A DNA stretch of 64,000 bases from Rhodococcus sp. Leaf278 (GTDB lineage Bacteria; Actinomycetota; Actinomycetes; Mycobacteriales; Mycobacteriaceae): assembly GCF_001426085.1 (NCBI RefSeq), contig NZ_LMRR01000043.1, forward strand, positions 62,001 through 126,000. Direction: 5' to 3'. Position 1 is the first letter of the stretch, and every line of letters starts with the position of its first letter. Position numbers and translations under genes: made by a program. Below, piece after piece: positions 56,703 through 64,000 of the stretch. The notes beneath the pieces are model-generated. The model saw only the letters and a list, made by a program, of their open reading frames with translations, did not search any database and was not told the origin of the DNA.

Positions 56703-57521
56703 ATGCCCGAACTCCCCGAAGTCGAAAACGCTCGACAGGTCGTCGAAAAAGCCCTCGGTCGCGTCATCGTCGATATCGACGACACCGACACGTTCGAGTG
56801 CCGTCCGCACATGCCGGGCGACATCGCGCATGCCCTGACCGGCGGCAAACTCACCGAGGCCTGTCGGCGCGGCAAGGCTATGTGGTGCGAAACTGTCACC
56901 GCCGACGGATCCAGTGGTCCGACGCTGGGAATCCATCTCGGGATGGGCGGCCGGGTCATCGTCACCGCGCCGGACGGTGAGCAGTCGTCTCGTTACGGTG
57001 GCGGTGATCCACACGTGGGCGAGCGCGATACCGACAAGCCCGAGTGGACGCGCTTTGCCATGACGTTCGAAGACGGGGGTCAACTTCGGCTCTTCGACAA
57101 GCGACGCCTGGGCCGAGTTCGACTCGAGCCCGATATCGATGCGCTCGGCCCGGATGCCGCGGAGATCACACGCGACGAGTTCAGACACCGAATCGGTTCC
57201 AGCGCAGCACCTTTGAAGGCGCGCCTGCTGGACCAGGCGGCAATTGCCGGGGTCGGAAATCTGCTGGCCGACGAAGTGCTGTGGCAGAGCGAGCAATCCC
57301 CGTCCCGGCGAGCCAAAACGCTCACTACGGAGGAGCTCGACGAACTTCGCGTTGTTCTGCGTCGCGCAATCAGATCGGCAATCAAGAAGGGTGGCGTTCA
57401 CACAGGCGAGATCATTCCGTTCCGCAAGGCGGATGCGGCATGCCCTCGGTGTGGTGCTCCCATGACTCGCGGAACGGTGGGCGGACGTACTACCTGGTGG
57501 TGCTCGCAAGAACAGGCCTGA
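56703..57521 (+). CDS. Fpg/Nei-family DNA glycosylase
   Basis: 272 aa. Starts MPELPEVENARQVVEKALGR with the catalytic Pro2 and Glu3; H2TH domain contains LLDQAAIAGVGNLLADEVLW; C-terminal zinc finger CPRCGAPMTRGTVGG and WWCSQEQ. Excises oxidised bases and nicks AP sites. Several residues differ from standard MutM (for example the shortened middle segment and RRGKAMW), so it is likely one of the secondary Fpg-like proteins of actinobacteria rather than the main MutM. Confidence 0.92.
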   Translation: MPELPEVENARQVVEKALGRVIVDIDDTDTFECRPHMPGDIAHALTGGKLTEACRRGKAMWCETVTADGSSGPTLGIHLGMGGRVIVTAPDGEQSSRYGGGDPHVGERDTDKPEWTRFAMTFEDGGQLRLFDKRRLGRVRLEPDIDALGPDAAEITRDEFRHRIGSSAAPLKARLLDQAAIAGVGNLLADEVLWQSEQSPSRRAKTLTTEELDELRVVLRRAIRSAIKKGGVHTGEIIPFRKADAACPRCGAPMTRGTVGGRTTWWCSQEQA

Positions 57522-57534
57522 GCGGCACATGCAG

Positions 57535-57560
57535 AAGGCCGGCCCCACGGGGCCGGCCTT
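57535..57560. terminator. Strong hairpin terminator after the glycosylase gene
   Basis: Perfect 12-bp inverted repeat AAGGCCGGCCCC / GGGGCCGGCCTT with a 2-base centre, flanked by A/T-rich ends, between the glycosylase (+) and SRPBCC (-) genes. Confidence 0.85.
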
Positions 57561-57585
57561 CGTGGTCGATCTGTGTGTCAGTGAA

Positions 57586-58050
57586 TCAGGACGTCGCTTC
57601 CACGGCGAGGCGAGCGAGGGTGTCGTTGAGCTGATCCTCGGTGACGAGCGGGAACTTGATCTGCTCGAGAAGCTTCTTGTCCGTGACTTTGGACCAGTCG
57701 TAGGTGTGGCGCACCAAGGTCTCGTTCGGACCCTGGGACTCCAACTCCCACAACCACTCCCAGCCGGGAGGCTCGTAGCCGGCGGGTGCTGTTTTCCACG
57801 CGAGCAGCTTGTCCTTGATGTAACCGCTCACCACGTTGTCGGTCTGGTACTCGCCGCCCATGTGATCGCCCTGCATGTTCATGGTGAACTTCTCACCGAC
57901 CTTCTGAATCCGGTCGGCGTGGTCGACACTGCGTACGAAGCCTGACCCATCGAGCGCCTGATGCCGCTCGGGATTGGACAGGACGTCGAATACTGCGTCG
58001 ACAGGTGCCTCGATGGTGCGTTCGACTGTGACCTTGGAATTCTCTGTCAT
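57586..58050 (-). CDS. SRPBCC-family protein
   Basis: 154 aa from ATG 58050 (MTENSKVTVERTIEAPVDAV). START-like/polyketide-cyclase fold: FDVLSNPERHQALDGSGFVR, and the C-terminal amphipathic helix DQLNDTLARLAVEA. Binds an unknown hydrophobic ligand or acts on a small substrate. The frame upstream of 58050 overlaps the next gene and is a shadow. Confidence 0.87.
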   Translation of the reverse strand: MTENSKVTVERTIEAPVDAVFDVLSNPERHQALDGSGFVRSVDHADRIQKVGEKFTMNMQGDHMGGEYQTDNVVSGYIKDKLLAWKTAPAGYEPPGWEWLWELESQGPNETLVRHTYDWSKVTDKKLLEQIKFPLVTEDQLNDTLARLAVEATS

Positions 58051-58103
58051 GCCTACTGGGTGCCCACTGTCTCGACTCCTCAACCATCCCGTTCGCACCG
58101 CAC

Positions 58104-58745
58104 TCACTCGGACCGAACCGGCTGGACCTCCAACTGGGTGATCGACGGGTCGGTTGTGCGGCATCCTGTCGTGGGATACGCCAGGTACACGACCTTCGCT
58201 GTGTTTGGCGAGTACACGTCGAGTCCGGACACCGAACTGGGCTCACACGTGTCGGTCGAGTAGTTCTGCACCACGGTTGCTTTCACCAAGGACTCGGCCG
58301 ACGCACCGGGGGCCAGCACCACAGGGTTCGCCTCGGATCCCGATCGGACCGCTGCCTGCCCCACTTGCGTGCCGCCCGGGCTGGATACGTAGGAAACCCC
58401 GGGATAACCGTCGAGCGTGCATGTTCGGTTGCCGGTGTTCGAGAACTCGATCGGGAGCGCAGTGGAACCGGCAGCGCCTTGGACCGCACCGAGGGATACC
58501 GACAGCTCCGCCGCGACGCAGTTCGAGGTGTTCGGCGCAGTGTCGTCGATGGACGGCGTCGACTCGGTTGCGGGCGCATCGGCGCTGCTCGGCGCAGCTT
58601 CGGACGTGTCCGGATGGGTCGTCATCGCGGACGTGGATGGTTCTTCTACGGGCGGCGGAGCAGCAGATTGCTGCCCGGCGCACCCAGCGATCACGGCCCC
58701 GGATGCAAAATGTAATACAGGCCAGATTTTCCTCGTCGTACTCAT
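58104..58745 (-). CDS. Lipoprotein with DUF4232 domain
   Basis: 213 aa. Signal peptide with lipobox VIAGC (lipid Cys at residue 22), a Pro/Ser/Thr-rich spacer of ~50 residues, then a DUF4232 domain (about 75-213): FSNTGNRTCTLDGYPGVSYV, and LAPGASAESLVKATV. Cell-envelope protein of unknown role, widespread in Mycobacteriales and Streptomyces. Start at ATG 58745; a TTG/ATG three codons upstream is also possible. Confidence 0.85.
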   Translation of the reverse strand: MSTTRKIWPVLHFASGAVIAGCAGQQSAAPPPVEEPSTSAMTTHPDTSEAAPSSADAPATESTPSIDDTAPNTSNCVAAELSVSLGAVQGAAGSTALPIEFSNTGNRTCTLDGYPGVSYVSSPGGTQVGQAAVRSGSEANPVVLAPGASAESLVKATVVQNYSTDTCEPSSVSGLDVYSPNTAKVVYLAYPTTGCRTTDPSITQLEVQPVRSE

Positions 58746-58813
58746 CGTAAGCAAGGCTACCGACTTCTATCGACCACGCAAGCATAGGGCTGACGCGACG
58801 TCCCCGATGTCGT

Positions 58814-59596
58814 TCAGTCCATCAACTCCGGGTGCTGCGCGACGATTCGGTCGAACATCGGCTGAAACTGGAACCACCCTGCGTACTCCAGACCCACCTG
58901 GTTGTACGTCAGCTTCGCCGTCACGTCGTCCAGCGGTTTAGGTTCACCCGCCGCCATGGCGATGAGCTGCGCCTGGCTGGATCGCTCCATGGTGATGAAC
59001 CACCACGCCGCGGAGTCCACGGTCCGACCGACCGTGAGCAGACCGTGGTTCGACAGCACAATCGCCTTGCGCTGACCGAGTGCTGCACCGATCTTCCTAC
59101 CCTCCTCCAACTCCGCAACAACACCCGTGTAGTCGTCGAACACGGCGTGATCATCGTAGAACGCGCAGGCATCCTGAGTCAGAGGGGCAAGCCCCATCCG
59201 TAAACTCGAGAGGGCTTTGCCATACAACGAGTGTGCGTGTGCGGCCGCGACAACGTCCGGTCGAGCGGCGTGCACCTGGGAGTGGATAACGAAAGCAGCA
59301 CGGTTGACCGGACGATTGCCTTCGACGATGTTGCCCTCGTGATCGACCAAGATCAGATCGCTCGCTTTGATCATGCTGAAATGCATACCGAACGGGTTGA
59401 CCCAGAAATGGTCGGTCTTCTCCGGGTCGCGAGCGGTGATATGCCCCGCCACTCCTTCGTCGAAGCCGCACTGACTGAAGAGCCGGAAAGCGGCCGCAAG
59501 TCGTTGCTTTCGGTGCTGTCGTTCGTCGTCGACCGACTCGAACACCGGCGGAGCGGGTACGTCGATTCCTGGGCGGGTCTGTGCCAGTTCGGACAT
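58814..59596 (-). CDS. Class II aldolase/adducin family protein
   Basis: 260 aa. Zn ligands in AAAHAHSLYG and VLSNHGLLTVG plus the N-terminal FDEGVAGHITAR and NPFGMHFSM loop. Family includes fuculose-1-phosphate aldolase and bacterial enzymes of unknown substrate; the adducin-like variant is common in actinobacteria. ATG 59596 with AAGGA. Confidence 0.9.
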   Translation of the reverse strand: MSELAQTRPGIDVPAPPVFESVDDERQHRKQRLAAAFRLFSQCGFDEGVAGHITARDPEKTDHFWVNPFGMHFSMIKASDLILVDHEGNIVEGNRPVNRAAFVIHSQVHAARPDVVAAAHAHSLYGKALSSLRMGLAPLTQDACAFYDDHAVFDDYTGVVAELEEGRKIGAALGQRKAIVLSNHGLLTVGRTVDSAAWWFITMERSSQAQLIAMAAGEPKPLDDVTAKLTYNQVGLEYAGWFQFQPMFDRIVAQHPELMD

Positions 59597-59887
59597 CGTG
59601 TTCCTTCGAGTCGCAGGTGTCGTATCCGCGCACTACATCGGGGCCATGGTCGACGCGTAGCGGACGGTCCGCATGACAAACCTCGCAGCGAAATGTCACC
59701 GCTCGGTCATGCTTCAGTTCTACACCCGCGGGTCACCGGAGTGGCGGCATTCGCTACGCCTCGTCGCTTTCGGTCATGACGCCCACGCCGACGTCCCGTT
59801 CAGCGTGCCGCAACGGGCAAATAAGCTCACCCAGATACTGTCGCGCTGCGCTATCCGTGATTCCGCCTGCGCCACAACCTTTTTGTC

Positions 59888-60187
59888 TCAGACCCATCGA
59901 TCATCCACCACGCTGAGCTGTCCGAACGGTGCATTGCACCACCGGCAGCTCGCATCGACGTAGTCGTGTCCGTCTTCACGTTCGCACTCATCCACCGCGC
60001 ATCCGCTACCACATGACAGCATCTGCCCGCATCTGCACCGTTCGCCGTCACACCCCGGGTGGTGAAGCGCTCTCGGTGGAGTGCCGCAGTCGTGACATTT
60101 ACTCCTGCCGTTGGGTATTCGACTGGGCCGCCAAGTGCAACCCACCGAATCGAGCATTTCCAGTTCACACGCCATGCAGATCGCCAT
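59888..60187 (-). CDS. Cys-rich zinc-finger-like small protein
   Basis: 99 aa from ATG 60187; ATG 60175 is an alternative. Has at least four Cys pairs: ICMAC, SKCHDCGTPP, ERCRCGQMLSCGSGC, ASCRWC, and the family motif ALHHPGCDGERCRC. This HHPGCD/CxxCG layout is familiar from small zinc proteins on actinobacterial mobile elements. It lies next to the tRNA-Pro fragment, on its outer side; function unknown. Confidence 0.55.
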   Translation of the reverse strand: MAICMACELEMLDSVGCTWRPSRIPNGRSKCHDCGTPPRALHHPGCDGERCRCGQMLSCGSGCAVDECEREDGHDYVDASCRWCNAPFGQLSVVDDRWV

Positions 60188-60321
60188 GCGTGCAGAGTCG
60201 CACGGAGCACCGACAGGAAAAGATTCTCGCGCTCGAACCTCAGCGTCTCGAGGCACTCACACCGTCGAGTTCAGGAGACATCATCCAGATCGACCGGTGA
60301 CAGTCGCGCCACACGCAAGCA

Positions 60322-60357
60322 AAAAGGCGGCTCCGAATTTCTTCGGAGCCGCCTTTT
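60322..60357. terminator. Perfect 16-bp hairpin terminator downstream of tRNA-Pro remnant
   Basis: AAAAGGCGGCTCCGAA / TTCGGAGCCGCCTTTT around a TTTC loop with flanking A and T runs: an intrinsic terminator in both directions. On the minus strand it follows the tRNA-Pro 3' end by about 12 bases, where a tRNA terminator is expected. Confidence 0.92.
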
Positions 60358-60369
60358 ACCTGCACTCTG

Positions 60370-60412
60370 TCGGGCTGACAGGAATTGAACCTGCGACCCC
60401 TTGACCCCCAGC
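60370..60412 (-). tRNA. 3' fragment of a tRNA-Pro(GGG) gene, probable att site
   Basis: Minus-strand sequence from the anticodon loop (CTGGGGGT) through the T arm (GCAGGTTCAATTCCTG) to acceptor end CAGCCCGA matches the 3' half of tRNA-Pro with anticodon GGG. The 5' half is absent: the bases to the right do not form a D arm or anticodon stem, although CGGGTGG 74 bases away would pair partly with the acceptor by chance. A half tRNA retaining its terminator is the usual footprint of integrase-mediated insertion in a tRNA gene; the restored intact tRNA would lie right of the window. Confidence 0.68.
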
Positions 60413-61187
60413 TAGATCGACCATACTTCGATGGTCCCACCCGGACCCACCGCATAGCCTCTGAGCAGGCCTTCTCATCCATACCGGTTCACGCGAATCC
60501 ACCCCCAGTTGCACCGAGTAGTGACACGCTCGCGGCACGCTCGAATACCGATTGCTCCAGGTGGATCCACCAAAGTGCTCCGAACACCAGAAGGGTCCAA
60601 CGCCGCGAGAAGTGACCAAAACATCGCCCCACGACGATCTCGCCCCTAACATCGAGGCCCCTATACACACAGCCGAATTGCCGCTCACGACGGCCTCCGC
60701 GAGAACACCGAGGTCCCCGAGTCGCGCGCACGACCCCATTCCGTACGCCACATCGCCTCACGCTCAGTGCAACTCACTGGCACCGACACCGCGGCTGGCT
60801 GTACCCAGCGTCCGCACAGGCCGCCATCTGCACGCCAACACGATGGAGGACCGCATCCGGTCCCTCGGAATCAACCTGCTCGGTGCACGCACAACATCGC
60901 TACGGACCCTCGTCACGCAGGTTCCACCTCCGACTTCGGCGGAAATGCTCGGCTACAGGTGCTCCGGCTCCGACCGCCACGCCGAGTTGGCAGCGCAGCC
61001 ATGGTCGCAGTAGCCACCTCGACCATCGCGGGTGTGAACGGGTGCTGCTCGGCGCTGCTGAACGAGTCGAAGTCGTGACTGAACGCGGTCTGACACAGAG
61101 TCTGAATGGTCAGCTCGATCATGTCCGGGGACACGTCGACAGGGCCCGAGGACGTCCACACATCCCAGGACCGGGGAGACTCGGGGA
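60413..61187. other. Gene-poor stretch at the left end of a probable island
   Basis: 775 bases with no convincing intact gene. Open frames on both strands lack ribosome sites or family resemblance. At the right a minus-strand frame (60913-61161) may be the remnant of a regulator. No repeat array or tRNA. Consistent with the degraded edge of an integrated element. Confidence 0.5.
60913..61161 (-). pseudogene. Possible remnant of a helical regulator-like protein
   Basis: 82-aa frame in which the central part (SPDMIELTIQTLCQTAFSH, PFTPAMVEVATATMAALP) looks like amphipathic helices of a real protein, reminiscent of the C-terminal region of a TetR-like regulator, while the flanks degenerate into Arg/Ser runs. 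Too short and isolated to be intact. Offered as a low-confidence remnant only. Confidence 0.25.
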
Positions 61188-62075
61188 ATGGCCGGCAAAC
61201 AACACCTTCCTGCGAACCTCACGTCCGACCAGGTCGTGGCGCTGCAAGATGCGCTGCTCGCGAATGCGGATCGTCTACTGCAAGCAGCTATTGCCTTACT
61301 GGACCGTGGCGACGTGTCACTTGCTCGGTCTCTCGCGATCCTCGGCGTGGAGGAGTCGGGCAAGGCAATTGCCCTCCACGAAAGACGTGTGCAGATCGTC
61401 CACTCCGCCGAAGGCGAACCTTTCGTGGATCAACGACTGCGGGATCTGTGGGGGTTACACAAGCTCAAGCTCGAACTAGTGCACGACTTCCTGGTGCGCG
61501 AAGATTATTGGTTCGGAGCCGAGCCATCGGACCCGGAGAGGAACGCCGAGGTCCTGGGCACCATCGAGGACTGGAAGCGCAACCAGAACCAACTCAAGCA
61601 ACGTGGGTTCTACGTAGACGTCTCACCGTATGGTGATCCGATCTCGCCGCAGGAAGCTGCCGATGCCGGGGCGGTCCGGGCCGTTGTGGGCCATGTGCAT
61701 CAGATCGGCTGGCAGCTACGTCTCGGCGAACATATCGAGGGCAAGCGCCAGCGCGATCAGCAAGAGGACGTATATCCCGCCTCCGAAGACGAGATTGAAC
61801 AGACACGACGACTTATGCGGGACGTCGATCCGAGCATTGTCGAGCAGGTCGTTGAATCAATGAGTGTGGGCGCGAAAGGAGTTGACCTGCGCAACGCCAG
61901 CTACGCATTTGTCCTGCCGGCAAACCCCTTCGACAACGTCGGTCGACCCGGATACGAAGCCCAGGACCGTGAACTCTGGGCTCTAGCTCAAGACATCGAA
62001 GAATCGTCAGACGCGGATGATGCAAACGATGAGGCCTCACAGCACGAGAATCTAAGCTCACCCGAGACCAAGTGA
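61188..62075 (+). CDS. AbiV-family (HEPN-type) abortive-infection protein
   Basis: 295 aa, cytosolic. N-terminal part shows the AbiV pattern: LLANADRLLQAAIALLDRGD, LARSLAILGVEESGKAIALH (the conserved ExGKA helix), then a charged helical region and an acidic C-terminal tail (EESSDADDANDEA). AbiV proteins block phage maturation in lactococci; distant members are HEPN-like. Inside the accessory segment, so a phage-defence role is reasonable but unproved. ATG 61188; GGGGA immediately upstream. Confidence 0.7.
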   Translation: MAGKQHLPANLTSDQVVALQDALLANADRLLQAAIALLDRGDVSLARSLAILGVEESGKAIALHERRVQIVHSAEGEPFVDQRLRDLWGLHKLKLELVHDFLVREDYWFGAEPSDPERNAEVLGTIEDWKRNQNQLKQRGFYVDVSPYGDPISPQEAADAGAVRAVVGHVHQIGWQLRLGEHIEGKRQRDQQEDVYPASEDEIEQTRRLMRDVDPSIVEQVVESMSVGAKGVDLRNASYAFVLPANPFDNVGRPGYEAQDRELWALAQDIEESSDADDANDEASQHENLSSPETK

Positions 62076-62348
62076 CCGCGACTTCTCGGACCCATGACGG
62101 CCTCGGCCACGCTGCGGTGATGATGCGCTAGGTGGACTGCGATGCCAGCGTCATCCTCCACCTGGTGACCGCGCGACGATCGGTGCCCACGGCGGCCAAC
62201 GACCGGCCCGCGCCGCGGTAACGGTCTCGAAACCGAGGTTGTCAGTTTCAGGAGTCGCGTTCACTGTGTCAGAAGTCGAATGCACTGAGCGCCAGCAATA
62301 TGAGGCGGGGTCGGCTCGCCCTCCGGCTCGTCGGCGTTAGTGTTGCCT

Positions 62349-62798
62349 ATGGGCATGTCGAAAGTGGTACCTGCGCTGCCGGTACGAGACATCGACACCG
62401 CTGCCGAGATATACGTCCGATCGTTCGGCTTCACGACCCGGTACACCGACCCGACTTTCGCGAGGCTCACCCGCGACGACGTCGAGATCCACTTGTGGGC
62501 CGCCGACGACGACAGCTGGGATACCCGTTCAGACCACGCGGCATGGCCGGTGTGCAGCGGAGCCGAGACGTTCCTTGCCGGCACCGCCAGCTGCCGCATC
62601 GCCGTGGACGAGATCAACGACCTTTACGCCGAGATGTCCCGCGCCGGGGTGCTTCACCCCGCAGACGTAGGCCGTCCCGTCTCGACAGGCTGGGGAACGA
62701 CGGAGTTCGCAACTGTCGACATCGACGGCAATCTGATCACGTTCCATACCGAGAAGAGGCAACACGAGCCCAACACTCCAGGCGACGGCGTACCCTGA
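62349..62798 (+). CDS. VOC/glyoxalase-bleomycin resistance-like protein
   Basis: 149 aa. VOC half-domains: VVPALPVRDIDTAAEIYVRS, FGFTTRYTD, DVEIHLWAADD and RIAVDEINDLYAEMSRAGV, GTTEFATVDIDGNLITFHTE. No Zn-binding Glu/His pair of a true glyoxalase I is evident, which fits antibiotic-binding or unknown-function members. Located in the accessory region; ATG 62349 (62355 also in frame). Confidence 0.85.
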   Translation: MGMSKVVPALPVRDIDTAAEIYVRSFGFTTRYTDPTFARLTRDDVEIHLWAADDDSWDTRSDHAAWPVCSGAETFLAGTASCRIAVDEINDLYAEMSRAGVLHPADVGRPVSTGWGTTEFATVDIDGNLITFHTEKRQHEPNTPGDGVP

Positions 62799-62914
62799 CC
62801 CCACCCCCCTCGGGGAGCAACGAGCCCGACGTCCCTCGTGCTGCCGCGGACTCGATGGCGGGCCGGACTCGGCCGGTTTGCCTTCGAGCCGACTCGAACC
62901 TTTAGTCTGCGGTC

Positions 62915-63349
62915 ATGTCTGCTCTGTTGATCTCGCAACTGTCCTCGGCAACCGGGGTGCCAGCGACAACGCTGCGCTTCTACGAGAGCGAGGGCCTACT
63001 TCCGGCGGACCGAGCCCCGAACGGCTACCGTGTCTACGACGAACGAGCACAGCAGCGATTGGCGTTCATCACCGCCGCGAAGAGCCTGAATCTCACTCTG
63101 CCGCAGATCAAGTCGATGCTGCGTGTGTGGGAGAACGATTCGTGCGCCGCGGTGAAGTCCGGGCTGCGACCGGCACTGCGTGAACACATCGCCCGAGCAG
63201 AGGAGTCGATCGCGCAGCTGACCGTGCTGCGGGACGCGCTGACCGCCGCGCTGGTTCGTCTCGACGAGACCCCCGACGCGTCGACACCGTGCGACCCGCA
63301 ATGCAGCTGGTTGGCGTCGACTTTGACCGCACCCGTGAGCGCGTCATGA
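62915..63349 (+). CDS. MerR-family metal-responsive-type regulator
   Basis: 144 aa. MerR winged helix at residues 1-70 (LISQLSSATGVPATTLRFYE, NGYRVYDE). A dimerisation helix (about 80-115) is followed by CDPQC (Cys126, Cys130); Cys77 sits at the start of the helix, the position of the metal-binding Cys in ZntR/MerR proteins. Three Cys at these positions suggest a metal or metalloid sensor. Its stop overlaps the start of the downstream permease (ATGA), so it likely regulates and is co-translated with it. Confidence 0.85.
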   Translation: MSALLISQLSSATGVPATTLRFYESEGLLPADRAPNGYRVYDERAQQRLAFITAAKSLNLTLPQIKSMLRVWENDSCAAVKSGLRPALREHIARAEESIAQLTVLRDALTAALVRLDETPDASTPCDPQCSWLASTLTAPVSAS

Positions 63350-64000
63350 CCGAAACAGCTCGAACGTCGGCGGTGCAATGGTGGGACACCCACCAGATCG
63401 GCCTGTATCTACTCGCACTCGTCGCCGGCGCAGGGGTGGGGTTGTCCTTCCCCTCCGCAGCACCGACGTTCGAGCACGCCATCAATCCGGTGCTGATCGT
63501 TCTGCTCTACGCGACGTTCCTCGCAGTGCCGTTCGCCGCGATCGGCCGGTCCCTACGTGATGCCCGGTTCACCACCGCGGTGGTCGTTCTGAACTTCGCA
63601 GCCGTCCCCATCGTGGTGTTCGCACTGACCCGCATCATCGCCGGGAACGAAGCTGTCCTCGTCGGTGTGGTGCTGGTGCTGCTCGCCCCCTGCATCGACT
63701 ACGTCATCGTCTTCAGCGGACTGGCCGGCGCGGCGTCGGAACGCCTTCTCGCCGGGGCACCGCTGCTGATGTTGCTGCAGATCGCCCTGCTGCCGTTGTG
63801 GCTGTGGTTGTTCGTCGGGGCCGAGACTGTCTCGATCATCGACATCGCCCCCTTTGCCGAGGCGTTCGTTCTACTCATCGTGATCCCGCTGGCGCTGGCT
63901 GCGGCGACGCAGCTGTGGGCGCGACGTCGACGTCTGGGCGAGCAAATCATCGAGGCGATGGCAGCAGCGATGGTGCCGGTGATGATGGTGACACTCGCGG
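63346..64000 (+). CDS. Bile-acid:sodium symporter/ACR3-type arsenite permease, cut by window end
   Basis: First 218 residues of a membrane protein. Begins MTETARTSAVQWWDTHQIGL, then helices including VLIVLLYATFLAVPFAAIGRS, and LLAPCIDYVIVFSGLAGAA. The APCIDYV segment, with a Cys in the fourth-to-fifth helix region, is similar to the ACPCTAMV-type motif of ACR3 arsenite exporters, and the overall helix pattern fits the BASS/ACR3 superfamily. Coupled to the Cys-bearing MerR regulator (ATGA), so metal/metalloid export is the likely job. The 3' end lies outside the window. Confidence 0.8.
   Translation, partial: MTETARTSAVQWWDTHQIGLYLLALVAGAGVGLSFPSAAPTFEHAINPVLIVLLYATFLAVPFAAIGRSLRDARFTTAVVVLNFAAVPIVVFALTRIIAGNEAVLVGVVLVLLAPCIDYVIVFSGLAGAASERLLAGAPLLMLLQIALLPLWLWLFVGAETVSIIDIAPFAEAFVLLIVIPLALAAATQLWARRRRLGEQIIEAMAAAMVPVMMVTLA

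Noticed and set aside
60370-60443. Intact 74-base tRNA gene on the minus strand
   Set aside because: CGGGTGG pairs partly with the acceptor end, but no D arm or anticodon stem forms, so only the 3' fragment is supported.

Overview
The window is high-GC actinobacterial DNA, most likely from Rhodococcus or a close relative (Mycobacteriales, Nocardiaceae). The evidence is the frequent GTG/TTG starts, the GarA-type FHA protein with its ETTSVF phosphorylation motif, GuaB1, malate synthase G, the DUF881/small-basic-protein set, a carboxylic acid reductase and secreted proteins of mycobacterial style. From memory, gene order from about 2.2 to 21.9 kb matches the Mycobacterium tuberculosis Rv1822-Rv1843c neighbourhood (pgsA2, DUF881, small basic protein, DUF881, gcvH, garA, merR, DUF151, merR, gcvB, VWA protein, glcB, two CNNM/CorC proteins, guaB1). 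This stretch is therefore core chromosome.

Layout. 1-12.5 kb (+): a 5'-truncated DEAD-box helicase, a DMT exporter, guaB1, two CNNM-type transporters, a conserved protein, glcB, a VWA lipid-anchored or membrane protein and a metallophosphoesterase. 12.6-23.2 kb (-): gcvP behind a tandem glycine riboswitch, two MerR regulators flanking a DUF151 nuclease-like protein, garA, gcvH, the DUF881 cluster, pgsA2, a NUDIX hydrolase and idi. 23.2-25.0 kb (+): the most novel part. It has a 54-aa Gly-rich mini-protein gene, an 85-aa peptide built of three near-identical 24-aa repeats, and a JmjC/cupin-4 oxygenase whose TTG start overlaps the peptide stop. I read this as a putative peptide-hydroxylation (RiPP-like) system. 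25.0-31.5 kb: SDR and acyl-CoA dehydrogenase, divergent from a 1175-aa carboxylic acid reductase. 31.5-36.4 kb (-): a GntR-controlled operon for biuret/allophanate nitrogen (amidase, isochorismatase-like hydrolase, NCS2 permease). 36.5-41.4 kb: small genes, a frameshifted FAD oxidoreductase, an MFS transporter and a GyrI-like protein. 42.0-46.7 kb: amidohydrolase plus NCS1 permease, divergent from a PucR regulator. 46.7-54.7 kb: an alanine/sodium symporter, an EAL-DICT protein, a Ser/Thr kinase (frame problem at its 5' end), an amine oxidase, and an unusual SRPBCC-acyl-CoA ligase fusion. 55-60 kb: small secreted and membrane proteins, Fpg-family glycosylase, class II aldolase and a Cys-rich zinc protein.

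At 60.37 kb a 3' fragment of a tRNA-Pro gene with its terminator marks a probable attachment site. The rest of the window, running off the right edge, looks like accessory DNA: a gene-poor stretch, an AbiV-type HEPN protein, a VOC protein, and a cysteine-bearing MerR regulator coupled to a bile-acid/arsenite-type (ACR3-like) permease cut by the window end.

Three single-base indels, two of them clearly in short homopolymers (about 37690, 38434 and 49797), disrupt otherwise ordinary genes. They are either genuine decay or assembly errors. All family calls come from reading motifs; no database search was run.
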